DNA of 64,000 nucleotides from Prevotella sp. Lineage in GTDB: Bacteria > Bacteroidota > Bacteroidia > Bacteroidales > Bacteroidaceae. The number at the start of each line of letters is the position of its first letter. Within the stretch, counting starts at the first letter, position 1. Positions 30,001 through 36,115 of the stretch are shown here, one piece after another. Both the position numbers and the translations under genes were made by a program. The stretch spans positions 1-64,000 of the forward strand of contig JAFUTI010000002.1 of NCBI GenBank assembly GCA_017471465.1, in the 5' to 3' direction. The notes beneath the pieces were generated by a model. It was not told where the DNA came from, did not search any database, and worked only from the letters and a program-made list of their open reading frames with translations.

Positions 30001-30206
30001 CGCGCACCGTCAACGCTAATGGCTGGCGCGACTCCGAAGTGAACGCGATCACCAGTTATGCCATGCTCCACGTGAGCTATCGTCTGGATATGTTTGGCGG
30101 TCGTGGTGGCGGAGACAGAGGCGAATGGGGCGACGGCAATCGTCAGCGCGGCCGAGGCAGTGGTTTCGGCGGCGGTCGCGGCGGTGGTCGTGGTGCCGAC
30201 TTCTAA
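27078..30206 (+). CDS. TonB-receptor-like outer-membrane beta-barrel protein with carboxypeptidase-like domain
   Basis: 1,042 residues. After the signal peptide (to about SRAQ) there is a carboxypeptidase-regulatory-like domain (LQGIVVDNESKKPMSRATLQLY; about 28-115), a plug-like segment (VVYNADAFSVPEGAVIEALVEALPGAKI...VRKFKMDGRDFMTGN) and a large barrel of the outer-membrane beta-barrel family. No SusD follows, so it is not a standard glycan importer; homologues are often annotated as TonB-dependent receptors of unknown ligand. Three Arg/Gly-rich stretches stand out: GRGGRGRGNNQ (near 295), ARRSRGSFGRRGGGNRS (near 550) and the C-terminal tail GDRGEWGDGNRQRGRGSG...GRGADF. Its stop lies 2 nt from the convergent lipid kinase gene. 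Confidence 0.8.
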   Translation: MISNQHIHYYKYFLTIVTLLFSSYSRAQQPALQGIVVDNESKKPMSRATLQLYRPGKRDTVFIAGTLSDVKGAFSFKSLSSGDYLLKTSFLGYQPQTKRVTVAARRTTSLGQIALTPEAIRLKEAIVTANLPKMVVKDDTVVYNADAFSVPEGAVIEALVEALPGAKIDDDGKITINGKEVRKFKMDGRDFMTGNNEAVMKNLPSYVIDKVKAYDEKSDLSRMTGVDDGEDDFVLEFVTKRSARNGLQANPDIGYGSDNRYGIRLTAMKPFGAMRYTFMGNANNVNGRNFSGRGGRGRGNNQGQRETKTGALDISYEDGKKLKTSGRVTWTRTDADNWSRNGSENFVNTRGGAFSNSVSQSYSRNNNWTGNMNLQWAIDSVTNLSFRPNVSFSSNDSRSASTSASFNANPFDYVTDALSDESRQEMAGRDLIVNDRRNKSMSEGSSKDMSAQVQLYRRFGTKGRNAAVTANISYRDGSNDNGSLSAVHLYQQKNRFGNDSTYQTNRYTASANDNFSYTLGLAYTEPLLTFAPKPAATDTTSGNSAARRSRGSFGRRGGGNRSFGAQGLFLQVNYRYRYSHQKNDPSTYDLPDLSDQAFVDLMNEYHDWVTLFGALPGPYETYLSERLTRYSERTEYGHNIDLQIRMVREKINMNAGVSIQPQKSHYIQQYLGRPVDTVRTVTNFSPTLNLRYRHNQQTNLQVQLRGQTQQPNITQLLDIYDDTNPLNISMGNPGLKPSFTTNLQVNFQKQRTPTFVEDSLGFQIPKAQRHWSFNTNANWQRTSNAIGNIVTYNETTGGRISKPENINGNWNARVGTSFNIGLDTLNRWDVSGGIDGSYNHRIGYVNLNRTAQPDRNVTHTYNLSPSVSLSFRNKWLNISLNTRLNYAHTENRLQATNNLTTWNYNYGGNTKITFPWGSNLSTDFHLYSKRGYSDESLNTDEKLWNAQLSHSFLRGKKLTVMLQWYDILHEQSNFTRTVNANGWRDSEVNAITSYAMLHVSYRLDMFGGRGGGDRGEWGDGNRQRGRGSGFGGGRGGGRGADF

Positions 30207-30208
30207 AG

Positions 30209-31144
30209 TCAGTCGGGAATCATAAAGTTGATAACCTCCTGTTCGATGTCTACGCGGAAAGGCCCTACAGGAGTCTTCATCAGTCGCCCGTCAATACCGA
30301 AGAGTGCCCGTTTTGCCTCGTCGACAAAAACTACTTTCGTACGGAAGGGGTGAACACTGCGGTGGTTGAGGAAGCGGCCGGTGATGAGCAGCCACAGCCC
30401 CTCGATGAGCTGCACCACCTCAGGATGATAGACTACAGAGACGTCGAGCATACCATTGTAAGGCACGGCGTTGGGCGTCTGGCCATAGCCGGGGCCGGAG
30501 CCTATGCAGACGGTCATCACCTTACGGTCGATGGTGTCGCTGTTGATACGCAGCTTCATCTTGTACTCCATGCGGTGGAAGAGCATCACAAAGAGCGAGG
30601 AGATAAACGACAGCGTACGCGAGCCAAAGAGGCGACGGGTCTGACGGCGCAGGTTCATAATGTCGGCCGTCATGCCGATGTTCAGGCAGTTAAGGAAGTA
30701 GCGGTGGCACTTCTCACCATTCTTATTCGTATAGCGTATACAGCCAAGGTCGATTCTGCGGACACGCCGGGCAGCCAGCCAGCTGACAGTCTGATCAATG
30801 CGGTCTTCGTCGAAAGACCAGAAGCGGGCAAAGTCGTTCATCACGCCATTGGGGATGACGCCCAAGGCTATCTCGTCGCGCATCTGCTTCCCCTCCTTCA
30901 TCAGGCAGTTGACGGCATCGTTCAAAGCAGAGTCGCCCCCAACGACGATGATGGTCTTGTAACCATTGCTGATGAGCATCGTCATCAGGCGGCCAACGGA
31001 GTCGCTGGTCTCACTCTGCACCATATCGTATACAATGTCGTGAGCCTTGAGCGCAGTCTCTATCTTCTGCCAACGTTTCTGCTTGTTGGCGATACCTGCC
31101 TTGGGGCAATACAGCACGCCCCATCTTGTTGTTTCTACTGCCAT
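30209..31144 (-). CDS. Diacylglycerol kinase-family lipid kinase (divergent nucleotide-binding motif)
   Basis: 311 residues from ATG 31144, chosen because it overlaps the end of miaA by 10 nt and starts the conserved region (WGVLYCPKAGIANKQ). The longer frame to 31237 lies inside miaA. The fold is the DAGK/YegS/sphingosine-kinase type, but the usual GGDGT motif reads GGDSA (VVGGDSALNDAVNCL) and the second loop reads IPNGVMNDFARFW rather than PxGTGND. The Asp residues are kept. It may phosphorylate a membrane lipid such as diacylglycerol or a sphingoid base; the substrate is unknown. The altered motif could mean reduced or altered activity. Confidence 0.75.
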   Translation of the reverse strand: MAVETTRWGVLYCPKAGIANKQKRWQKIETALKAHDIVYDMVQSETSDSVGRLMTMLISNGYKTIIVVGGDSALNDAVNCLMKEGKQMRDEIALGVIPNGVMNDFARFWSFDEDRIDQTVSWLAARRVRRIDLGCIRYTNKNGEKCHRYFLNCLNIGMTADIMNLRRQTRRLFGSRTLSFISSLFVMLFHRMEYKMKLRINSDTIDRKVMTVCIGSGPGYGQTPNAVPYNGMLDVSVVYHPEVVQLIEGLWLLITGRFLNHRSVHPFRTKVVFVDEAKRALFGIDGRLMKTPVGPFRVDIEQEVINFMIPD

Positions 31145-32079
31145 AATTTCAAAATCATATTTACTTTTTCTTCCATTGGAAGCGTAGCGTCTATCCAGTG
31201 TATCTGGAAGCCACGGCGCTCCATGCCACGGAACCACGTCATCTGTCGCTTGGCAAACTGATGGATGGCAATCTCTAAACGCTGGAACATCTCGTCGTAG
31301 GTCGTCACACCCGTGATGTATTCCGTCACGTATTTGTATTCTAATCCGTAGTAGATAAGGTCGTCAGCCGGAATGCCTTCGTCAAGAAGTCCTCTCACCT
31401 CGTCGACCATACCCTCGTCAAGTCGGGCTTTCAGCCTTTTGGTAATCTTCGCACGGCGCAGTTCTCTGTCGATATCAACGCCTATGATGAGCGATGGAAT
31501 CGGGGGGAGTTCGCGAAGCGGTACGGGCTGCTCCAGATTATGCGTCTCTATCTCGATGGCGCGGATGGCGCGCTGACAGGAGTCGACATCGGTCTTGTTA
31601 TGCATCGTTGAGCCCGTCTTGGCTTTCAATTCCTTGAGCATCGCGGTCAGCTCGTCGAGCGACTTGCCTTCCAAAGCGGCACGCAGCTCGGGGTTCTGGG
31701 GAACCGGCGACAGCTGATAGCCCTTGAGTACTGCTTCTATATAAAGTCCTGTGCCACCGCAGAGGATGGGCACCGCTCCCCTACTCCGTATGTCCTGATA
31801 AGCATCGAAGAAGTCCTGCTGGTACTGAAACAGGTTATACTTAGTGCCCGGCTCACAGATGTCGATGAGATGATAGGGGATTCGCACCTCGCACCTCGTA
31901 TCTCGCACCTCGTTTACGATATAGTCGGCCAAATCCTTGCCCGTGCCGATGTCCATACGCCGGTACACCTGGCGAGAGTCGGCGGAAATGATTTCGCCCC
32001 CCACACGCTTGGCCAGAGTTGCCGCCAGCGGCGTCTTGCCGCTGGCCGTCGGGCCGAGTATGGTAATCATCATCTGCAT
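31135..32079 (-). CDS. miaA: tRNA dimethylallyltransferase
   Basis: 314 residues. It adds a dimethylallyl group to A37 of tRNAs reading UNN codons. The P-loop GPTASGKT, ISADSRQVYRRMDIGT, PILCGGTGLYIEAVL and the C-terminal FAKRQMTWFRG are diagnostic. Between LADYIV and IPYHLIDI, where the family normally has only a few residues, this protein has NEVRDTRCEVR, encoded by four 7-mers at 31883-31910. The start could be ATG 32079 or the second Met at 32070. Its end overlaps the lipid kinase gene by 10 nt, suggesting translational coupling. Confidence 0.95.
   Translation of the reverse strand: MQMMITILGPTASGKTPLAATLAKRVGGEIISADSRQVYRRMDIGTGKDLADYIVNEVRDTRCEVRIPYHLIDICEPGTKYNLFQYQQDFFDAYQDIRSRGAVPILCGGTGLYIEAVLKGYQLSPVPQNPELRAALEGKSLDELTAMLKELKAKTGSTMHNKTDVDSCQRAIRAIEIETHNLEQPVPLRELPPIPSLIIGVDIDRELRRAKITKRLKARLDEGMVDEVRGLLDEGIPADDLIYYGLEYKYVTEYITGVTTYDEMFQRLEIAIHQFAKRQMTWFRGMERRGFQIHWIDATLPMEEKVNMILKLWQ
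31883..31910. repeat. Four-unit 7-mer insert in miaA
   Basis: Units CGCACCT, CGCACCT, CGTATCT, CGCACCT; 28 nt within the coding sequence, read in frame as an Arg/Glu/Val-rich insertion just before the IPYHLID motif. Confidence 0.85.
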
Positions 32080-32100
32080 ATCGTCTGCAAAAATAGCAAA

Positions 32101-32130
32101 AAAAAGCCATTCTGCAAAACAGAATGGCTA
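32101..32130 (-). terminator. Terminator of gapA
   Basis: Stem AGCCATTCTG (32105-32114) with CAGAATGGCT (32120-32129), loop CAAAA. On the minus strand the stem is followed by an unbroken T-tract from the A-run ending at 32105. It separates gapA from miaA. Confidence 0.9.
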
Positions 32131-32139
32131 TAAAAATAT

Positions 32140-32167
32140 CAATTGTCAATTATCAATTGTCAATTAT
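32140..32167. repeat. Four-unit 7-mer repeat at the 3' end of gapA
   Basis: Units CAATTGT, CAATTAT, CAATTGT, CAATTAT. The gapA stop codon (32164-32166) lies inside the last unit, so the insert abuts or replaces the original gene end. Confidence 0.85.
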
Positions 32168-33189
32168 TTCAGCTCAGCGAGGTACTTAATGGTGCGAACC
32201 ATCTGAGAGGTGTAAGAGTTCTCATTGTCGTACCAAGCAACAACCTGAACGAGAGAGTTGCCGTCGCCAATCTTGCTGACCATGGTCTGGTTAGCGTCGA
32301 ACAGTGAACCGAACTTCATGCCGATGATGTCGCTAGAAACGAGCTTCTCCTCGGTGTAACCGAACGACTCGTTCTGGGCAGCCTTCATGGCAGCGTTGAT
32401 ACCCTCAACAGTCACCTCACCCTTGACAACAGCGTGCAGGATGGTGGTAGAACCGGTGGGAGTCGGAACGCGCTGGGCAGCACCGATGAGCTTACCGTTC
32501 AGTTCGGGGATAACAAGACCGATAGCCTTGGCAGCACCAGTTGAGTTAGGAACGATGTTCTGGGCACCGGCACGGGCGCGCTGAACATCACCCTTGCGCT
32601 GAGGACCATCGAGAATCATCTGGTCGCCAGTGTAAGCGTGAACGGTGGTCATGATACCGCTCTGGATGGGAGCGAAGTCGTTCAGAGCCTTCGTCATAGG
32701 AGCCAGACAGTTGGTGGTGCAAGAAGCAGCGCTGATAACGGTGTCGGCGGGAGTCAGGGTCTTGTGGTTCACATTGTAAACGATGGTGGGCAGGTCATTG
32801 CCGGCAGGAGCCGAGATGACAACCTTCTTGGCACCAGCGGTCAGGTGGGCAGAAGCCTTCTCTTTAGAGGTATAGAAACCTGTGCACTCCAGAACAACGT
32901 CAACGTCCAGCTTACCCCAAGGCAGCTCAGCAGCGTTAGGAATAGCATAGATAGTAATCTTCTTACCGTCGACAACGATGAAGTCCTCACCGGCCTCAAC
33001 AGTGTGCTTGTTCTCACCGAACTTGCCACAGAAACCACCCTGGGCGGTGTCATACTTCAGCAGGTGAGCCAGCATCTTGGGGCTGGTCAAGTCGTTGATA
33101 GCGACCACTTCATAACCTTCAGCCTCGAACATCTGACGGAAGGCGAGGCGACCGATACGGCCAAAGCCGTTAATAGCTACTTTTGTCAT
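32164..33189 (-). CDS. gapA: Glyceraldehyde-3-phosphate dehydrogenase, type I
   Basis: 341 residues. It converts glyceraldehyde 3-phosphate to 1,3-bisphosphoglycerate with NAD in glycolysis. The NAD fold begins [20 protein letters not shown]. The active-site Cys is in [12 protein letters not shown], and [14 protein letters not shown] and [13 protein letters not shown] are present. Full length for the family. It is probably transcribed alone, from a TAACTTTG box at 33272-33279 to the hairpin at 32101-32130. Confidence 0.97.
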   Translation of the reverse strand: MTKVAINGFGRIGRLAFRQMFEAEGYEVVAINDLTSPKMLAHLLKYDTAQGGFCGKFGENKHTVEAGEDFIVVDGKKITIYAIPNAAELPWGKLDVDVVLECTGFYTSKEKASAHLTAGAKKVVISAPAGNDLPTIVYNVNHKTLTPADTVISAASCTTNCLAPMTKALNDFAPIQSGIMTTVHAYTGDQMILDGPQRKGDVQRARAGAQNIVPNSTGAAKAIGLVIPELNGKLIGAAQRVPTPTGSTTILHAVVKGEVTVEGINAAMKAAQNESFGYTEEKLVSSDIIGMKFGSLFDANQTMVSKIGDGNSLVQVVAWYDNENSYTSQMVRTIKYLAELK

Positions 33190-33271
33190 TTTTTTGTTTC
33201 TTGTTAAAATGGTTATACCTATTTGTAATTAAAAAATGCGTCCTAAAAACACTTTTTATTGTTTTCGAGTG

Positions 33272-33299
33272 CAAAGTTACGAAAAAATTCCTATATTTG
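33272..33299. promoter_or_regulatory. Facing -7 boxes for gapA (minus) and mscL (plus)
   Basis: The minus strand reads TAACTTTG at 33272-33279 (leader of about 76 nt to gapA), and the plus strand reads TATATTTG at 33292-33299 (leader of about 138 nt to mscL). Neither has a clear TTTG at the -33 position. The two boxes point at each other's upstream region, so the transcripts diverge from overlapping promoters. The remaining bases of the 33190-33444 spacer show no other feature. Confidence 0.5.
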
Positions 33300-33444
33300 C
33301 ATCCGAAATCAGTCTTAATTTAAGTGAAAAGTGAATACGGCGGCACGAAAACTGAGATAAGTCAAGACGTAAAGTCGCCTATTGCAAAACACAGATGACA
33401 ATTTTTACATTATTATATTAGTTAAAAATTAAACATTAACGATT

Positions 33445-33840
33445 ATGGGATTTATTAAAGAATTCAAGGAGTTTGCCATGAAGGGCAATGTGATGGACAT
33501 GGCTGTCGGTGTTATCATCGGCGGTGCATTCGGAAAAATTGTCAGTTCACTCGTCGACGACGTGCTCATGCCGCTGGTTGGTATGATTACCGGCAATGTC
33601 GACTTCACCAACCTGGCCTTCCAGATTGGCGAGGGCGAGGGTGCCGCCGTGCTGAAGTACGGCAACTTCATCCAGAACACCGTCGACTTCATCATTGTCG
33701 CCTTCTGTATCTTCCTCATGCTGAAGGGCATCAACAAGTTGAACCGCAAGAAGGAAGAGCCCGAGGCTCCCGCCGCTCCCGCCGGACCGACACAGGAAGA
33801 GCTGCTCGCCGAGATCCGCGATCTGCTGAAGCAGAAGTAA
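33445..33840 (+). CDS. mscL: Large-conductance mechanosensitive channel
   Basis: 131 residues, normal for the family. It opens under membrane tension to release solutes in osmotic downshock. The N-terminal amphipathic helix and first transmembrane helix [42 protein letters not shown] are classical. The second helix is [26 protein letters not shown], followed by a charged/Ala-Pro linker and the C-terminal bundle [16 protein letters not shown]. Monocistronic, ending at a strong terminator. Confidence 0.97.
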   Translation: MGFIKEFKEFAMKGNVMDMAVGVIIGGAFGKIVSSLVDDVLMPLVGMITGNVDFTNLAFQIGEGEGAAVLKYGNFIQNTVDFIIVAFCIFLMLKGINKLNRKKEEPEAPAAPAGPTQEELLAEIRDLLKQK

Positions 33841-33854
33841 ACAAGAAACAATGC

Positions 33855-33903
33855 AGCCGCAGGCCGTCATCCTCTGGATATCCGCCTGCGGCTTTTTTTT
33901 ATT
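33855..33903. terminator. Terminator of mscL (shared with the convergent ABC transporter gene)
   Basis: Stem AGCCGCAGGC (33855-33864) with GCCTGCGGCT (33884-33893), then a T-run to about 33901. The T-run overlaps the stop region of the leftward ABC transporter gene. Confidence 0.9.
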
Positions 33904-35698
33904 TTGTCACCGTCTGTGCTATCTTGTCAACATTCATGCTGCGTGCGCTGGCGTCGAAGATTTCCTTATAGAGTCCGCCTTGTTGATAGACTTCACCGGG
34001 TGTTCCCGCTTGAACGACCTTTCCTTGCTGAAGTACATAGATCTGGTCGGCATCGATAATCTGTCCGATGTTATGCGAGATGATAATCACCGTGCGTCCC
34101 TTTTTGATGGCATCGATGGAAGCCTTTATCTGCTCGGTGGCAATGGCATCAAGGCTGGCCGTAGGCTCGTCGAGGAAGATGACCGGTGGATTCTTGATGA
34201 ACATCCGGGCGATGGCAATACGCTGCTGCTGTCCGCCGCTCAGCTGTAGCGCCGCTGTCTCAAAACCATTGGGCAGCTGTACTATCTGGTCGTAGATATA
34301 GGCCTGCTTTGCAGCGTGCACCACGTCTTCGTGGGTCGCCTTTGGATTGCCGTATCGGATATTCTCCTCGATTGTTCCGTCGAAGATATGGTTCTTCTGC
34401 AGTACCAGTCCCACGTTGTCGCGCAACCATTCCGTATCCCACTCTCCCAGTTCCTTTCCGTCCAGCAGGATAGCGCCCTGCTGCGGTTCGTAGAATTTGT
34501 CGAGCAGGTTGACGATAGTACTCTTGCCTGCACCACTCAGTCCGACGAGAGCGGTAATCTTGCCGCTCTCAATCTTCATCGACACATCCCAGAGAGCCTG
34601 CGTACCATTGGAATAGGTAAAGTCGACATTCTTCAATTCGAAGTCGCCCTTCACCTGCTCGGGACGATACTTACCCGTCTGCTCCACCTCGTCGTCGGCC
34701 TTCAGGATGCCGAAGAAGCCCTCGGCGTAGATGAGTGCATCGTTCATATCGTCGTAGATGCGGTGCAGTTGTCGGATGGGCGCGCTGACGTTGGCAAACA
34801 ACATCACATGGTACATGATCTTGCCTATCGACATGCCAGGATAGTCTATCAGCACGAGATAGGCTGTCAGGATAATGATGAGCACCGTGCCAATCTGTTC
34901 CAGAAAACTCTTAAGGCCATTGAAGAGGTATGCCTTCTTGCGGGTGTTCAGTTGCAGGTCGGTCATGTTGCGCTGAATGGCAGCCTGGCGCTCGGCCTCA
35001 ATCTGTTCGCGGTTGAACGACTTGATGACAGTCATACTCTCGATGATATTCAGGATGCCCTGACTGACGGCCTGATGACCGCCGAAGATGCCGCGCCGAC
35101 CGCCCTTCATCTTCGAGGCCTGGACATAGGTCACCCAGAAGTAGAGGGGGACGATACAGAGGGCGACGAGGCCCACGTAGACATTGGCGGCAAACATCAG
35201 TCCGAGGGCGAGGATGGCACTGGTGAAGAGCGGCAGGATCTCGATGAAGAAGTTGTTCACCGTGTTGCTCATGCTCATGATGCCTCGGTCGATACGCGAC
35301 TGGAGCTTGCCGGTCTCGTTGCCCTCGCTGGTAAAGAAGGCCATACGGAAAGAGAGAATCCTGTCGACAACGCTCAGCGACAGGTCGCGGCTCACCAGGA
35401 TGCGCATCCGCTCGCCATAATAGCGCTGGAAAAAAGTGACCACGGCGCCCACCACCTCCTTGCCCAGCAGGATGACGGTGATGACGGTCAGAATCCTGAC
35501 GGCCTGACTCCACTGGAAGCCTTCTGGCTGCTGCATCAGGTCGTTGATGGCATCGACGGCCCGGTCGAGCACCACGGCATTGACCTGTGCCATCAGCGAG
35601 CCGACAAGTGTCAGCACCAGTGTCACGACAATCAGCCATTTGTAGGGTAACACAAACGGCAGGATATTCCTCAACAGTCCCCAGATATTCATTTTCAT
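33899..35698 (-). CDS. ABC exporter, fused permease and ATPase (MsbA/multidrug type)
   Basis: 599 residues. An N-terminal six-helix transmembrane domain (about 1-310) is followed by an ATPase with Walker A GLSGAGKST, signature LSGGQQQR, Walker B VIFLDEPTASLD and switch His (IIISHN). It acts as a dimer exporting lipid, peptide or drug; the substrate cannot be told from sequence. It appears to be transcribed alone from a TAAATTTG box at 35733-35740, about 29 nt of leader. A Met two codons in (35692) is an alternative start. Confidence 0.9.
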   Translation of the reverse strand: MKMNIWGLLRNILPFVLPYKWLIVVTLVLTLVGSLMAQVNAVVLDRAVDAINDLMQQPEGFQWSQAVRILTVITVILLGKEVVGAVVTFFQRYYGERMRILVSRDLSLSVVDRILSFRMAFFTSEGNETGKLQSRIDRGIMSMSNTVNNFFIEILPLFTSAILALGLMFAANVYVGLVALCIVPLYFWVTYVQASKMKGGRRGIFGGHQAVSQGILNIIESMTVIKSFNREQIEAERQAAIQRNMTDLQLNTRKKAYLFNGLKSFLEQIGTVLIIILTAYLVLIDYPGMSIGKIMYHVMLFANVSAPIRQLHRIYDDMNDALIYAEGFFGILKADDEVEQTGKYRPEQVKGDFELKNVDFTYSNGTQALWDVSMKIESGKITALVGLSGAGKSTIVNLLDKFYEPQQGAILLDGKELGEWDTEWLRDNVGLVLQKNHIFDGTIEENIRYGNPKATHEDVVHAAKQAYIYDQIVQLPNGFETAALQLSGGQQQRIAIARMFIKNPPVIFLDEPTASLDAIATEQIKASIDAIKKGRTVIIISHNIGQIIDADQIYVLQQGKVVQAGTPGEVYQQGGLYKEIFDASARSMNVDKIAQTVTK

Positions 35699-35732
35699 AA
35701 CGCTTCTCTCTTTTCTTTATCACATTTGCGTG

Positions 35733-35740
35733 CAAATTTA
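35733..35740 (-). promoter_or_regulatory. -7 box for the ABC exporter gene
   Basis: Minus strand TAAATTTG fits TAnnTTTG; no TTTG is seen 20 nt further upstream. It lies between the gene start and the repeat element at 35813-36115. Confidence 0.5.
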
Positions 35741-35812
35741 CAAAATTCTGCGGAAAAAACTATGTTTTTGTCAATTTATTCAGTACTCGACATCTGCTTA
35801 TCAACAACATAT

Positions 35813-36115
35813 ACCCACACCTCTTACACCTGGCACTTAAAAAGCAGGAAGTCAGACCGTTACAAACCTCAGTGGGTCGCACCAGAGGTCGCACCTGTGG
35901 TCGCACCTATATGTTGTGTACTTTTAGAAAAAACCAGCCTCTCAGAAAAATTTCCCGTCGGGAATTTTTTCTGAGAGGCCGATATTTTTTTACGAGAGGC
36001 CGGTATTTTCTTACTGGTCAGGTGCGACCTCTGGTGCGACCTTAGGTGCGACCTACCCGACTCCGAACGCTACTGATTATCAGCGAGATAAGTGCCAGGT
36101 GCGCCGGGTGTGGGT
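35813..36115. repeat. Composite inverted element (MITE/REPIN-like), two inverted copies of one unit
   Basis: The ends are 26 nt inverted repeats (35813-35838 and 36090-36115) matching at 21 positions, with the mismatches confined to one 5 nt block; the outer nine bases are ACCCACACC. Inside, a perfect 22 nt inverted pair (35875-35896 and 36020-36041, core GGTGCGACC) flanks a central palindrome at 35937-35979. The right end meets the stop codon of the BspA-like gene, and TAT flanks both ends. No ORF of note is inside. It accounts for most of the gene-free stretch 35699-36114. A third copy of the unit is at about 136-297. I know no named family with this structure. Confidence 0.8.
35937..35979. 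terminator. Long central palindrome, possibly a bidirectional terminator
   Basis: 21 bp arms (35937-35957 with 35959-35979) containing CTCTCAGAAAAA and TTTTTTCTGAGAG, with one mismatch and a one-base centre. T-rich tracts follow on both strands within a few bases, so it could end the leftward six-gene operon. It is also the symmetry centre of the composite element. Confidence 0.55.

Noticed and set aside
30125-31261. 378-codon open frame opposite the lipid kinase
   Set aside because: Overlaps the end of the outer-membrane protein gene and the whole kinase gene in antisense; composition is that of a shadow.
34316-35650. 444-codon open frame antisense to the ABC exporter
   Set aside because: The sense frame encodes complete ABC motifs; the antisense peptide is a His/Asp/Val-rich shadow.
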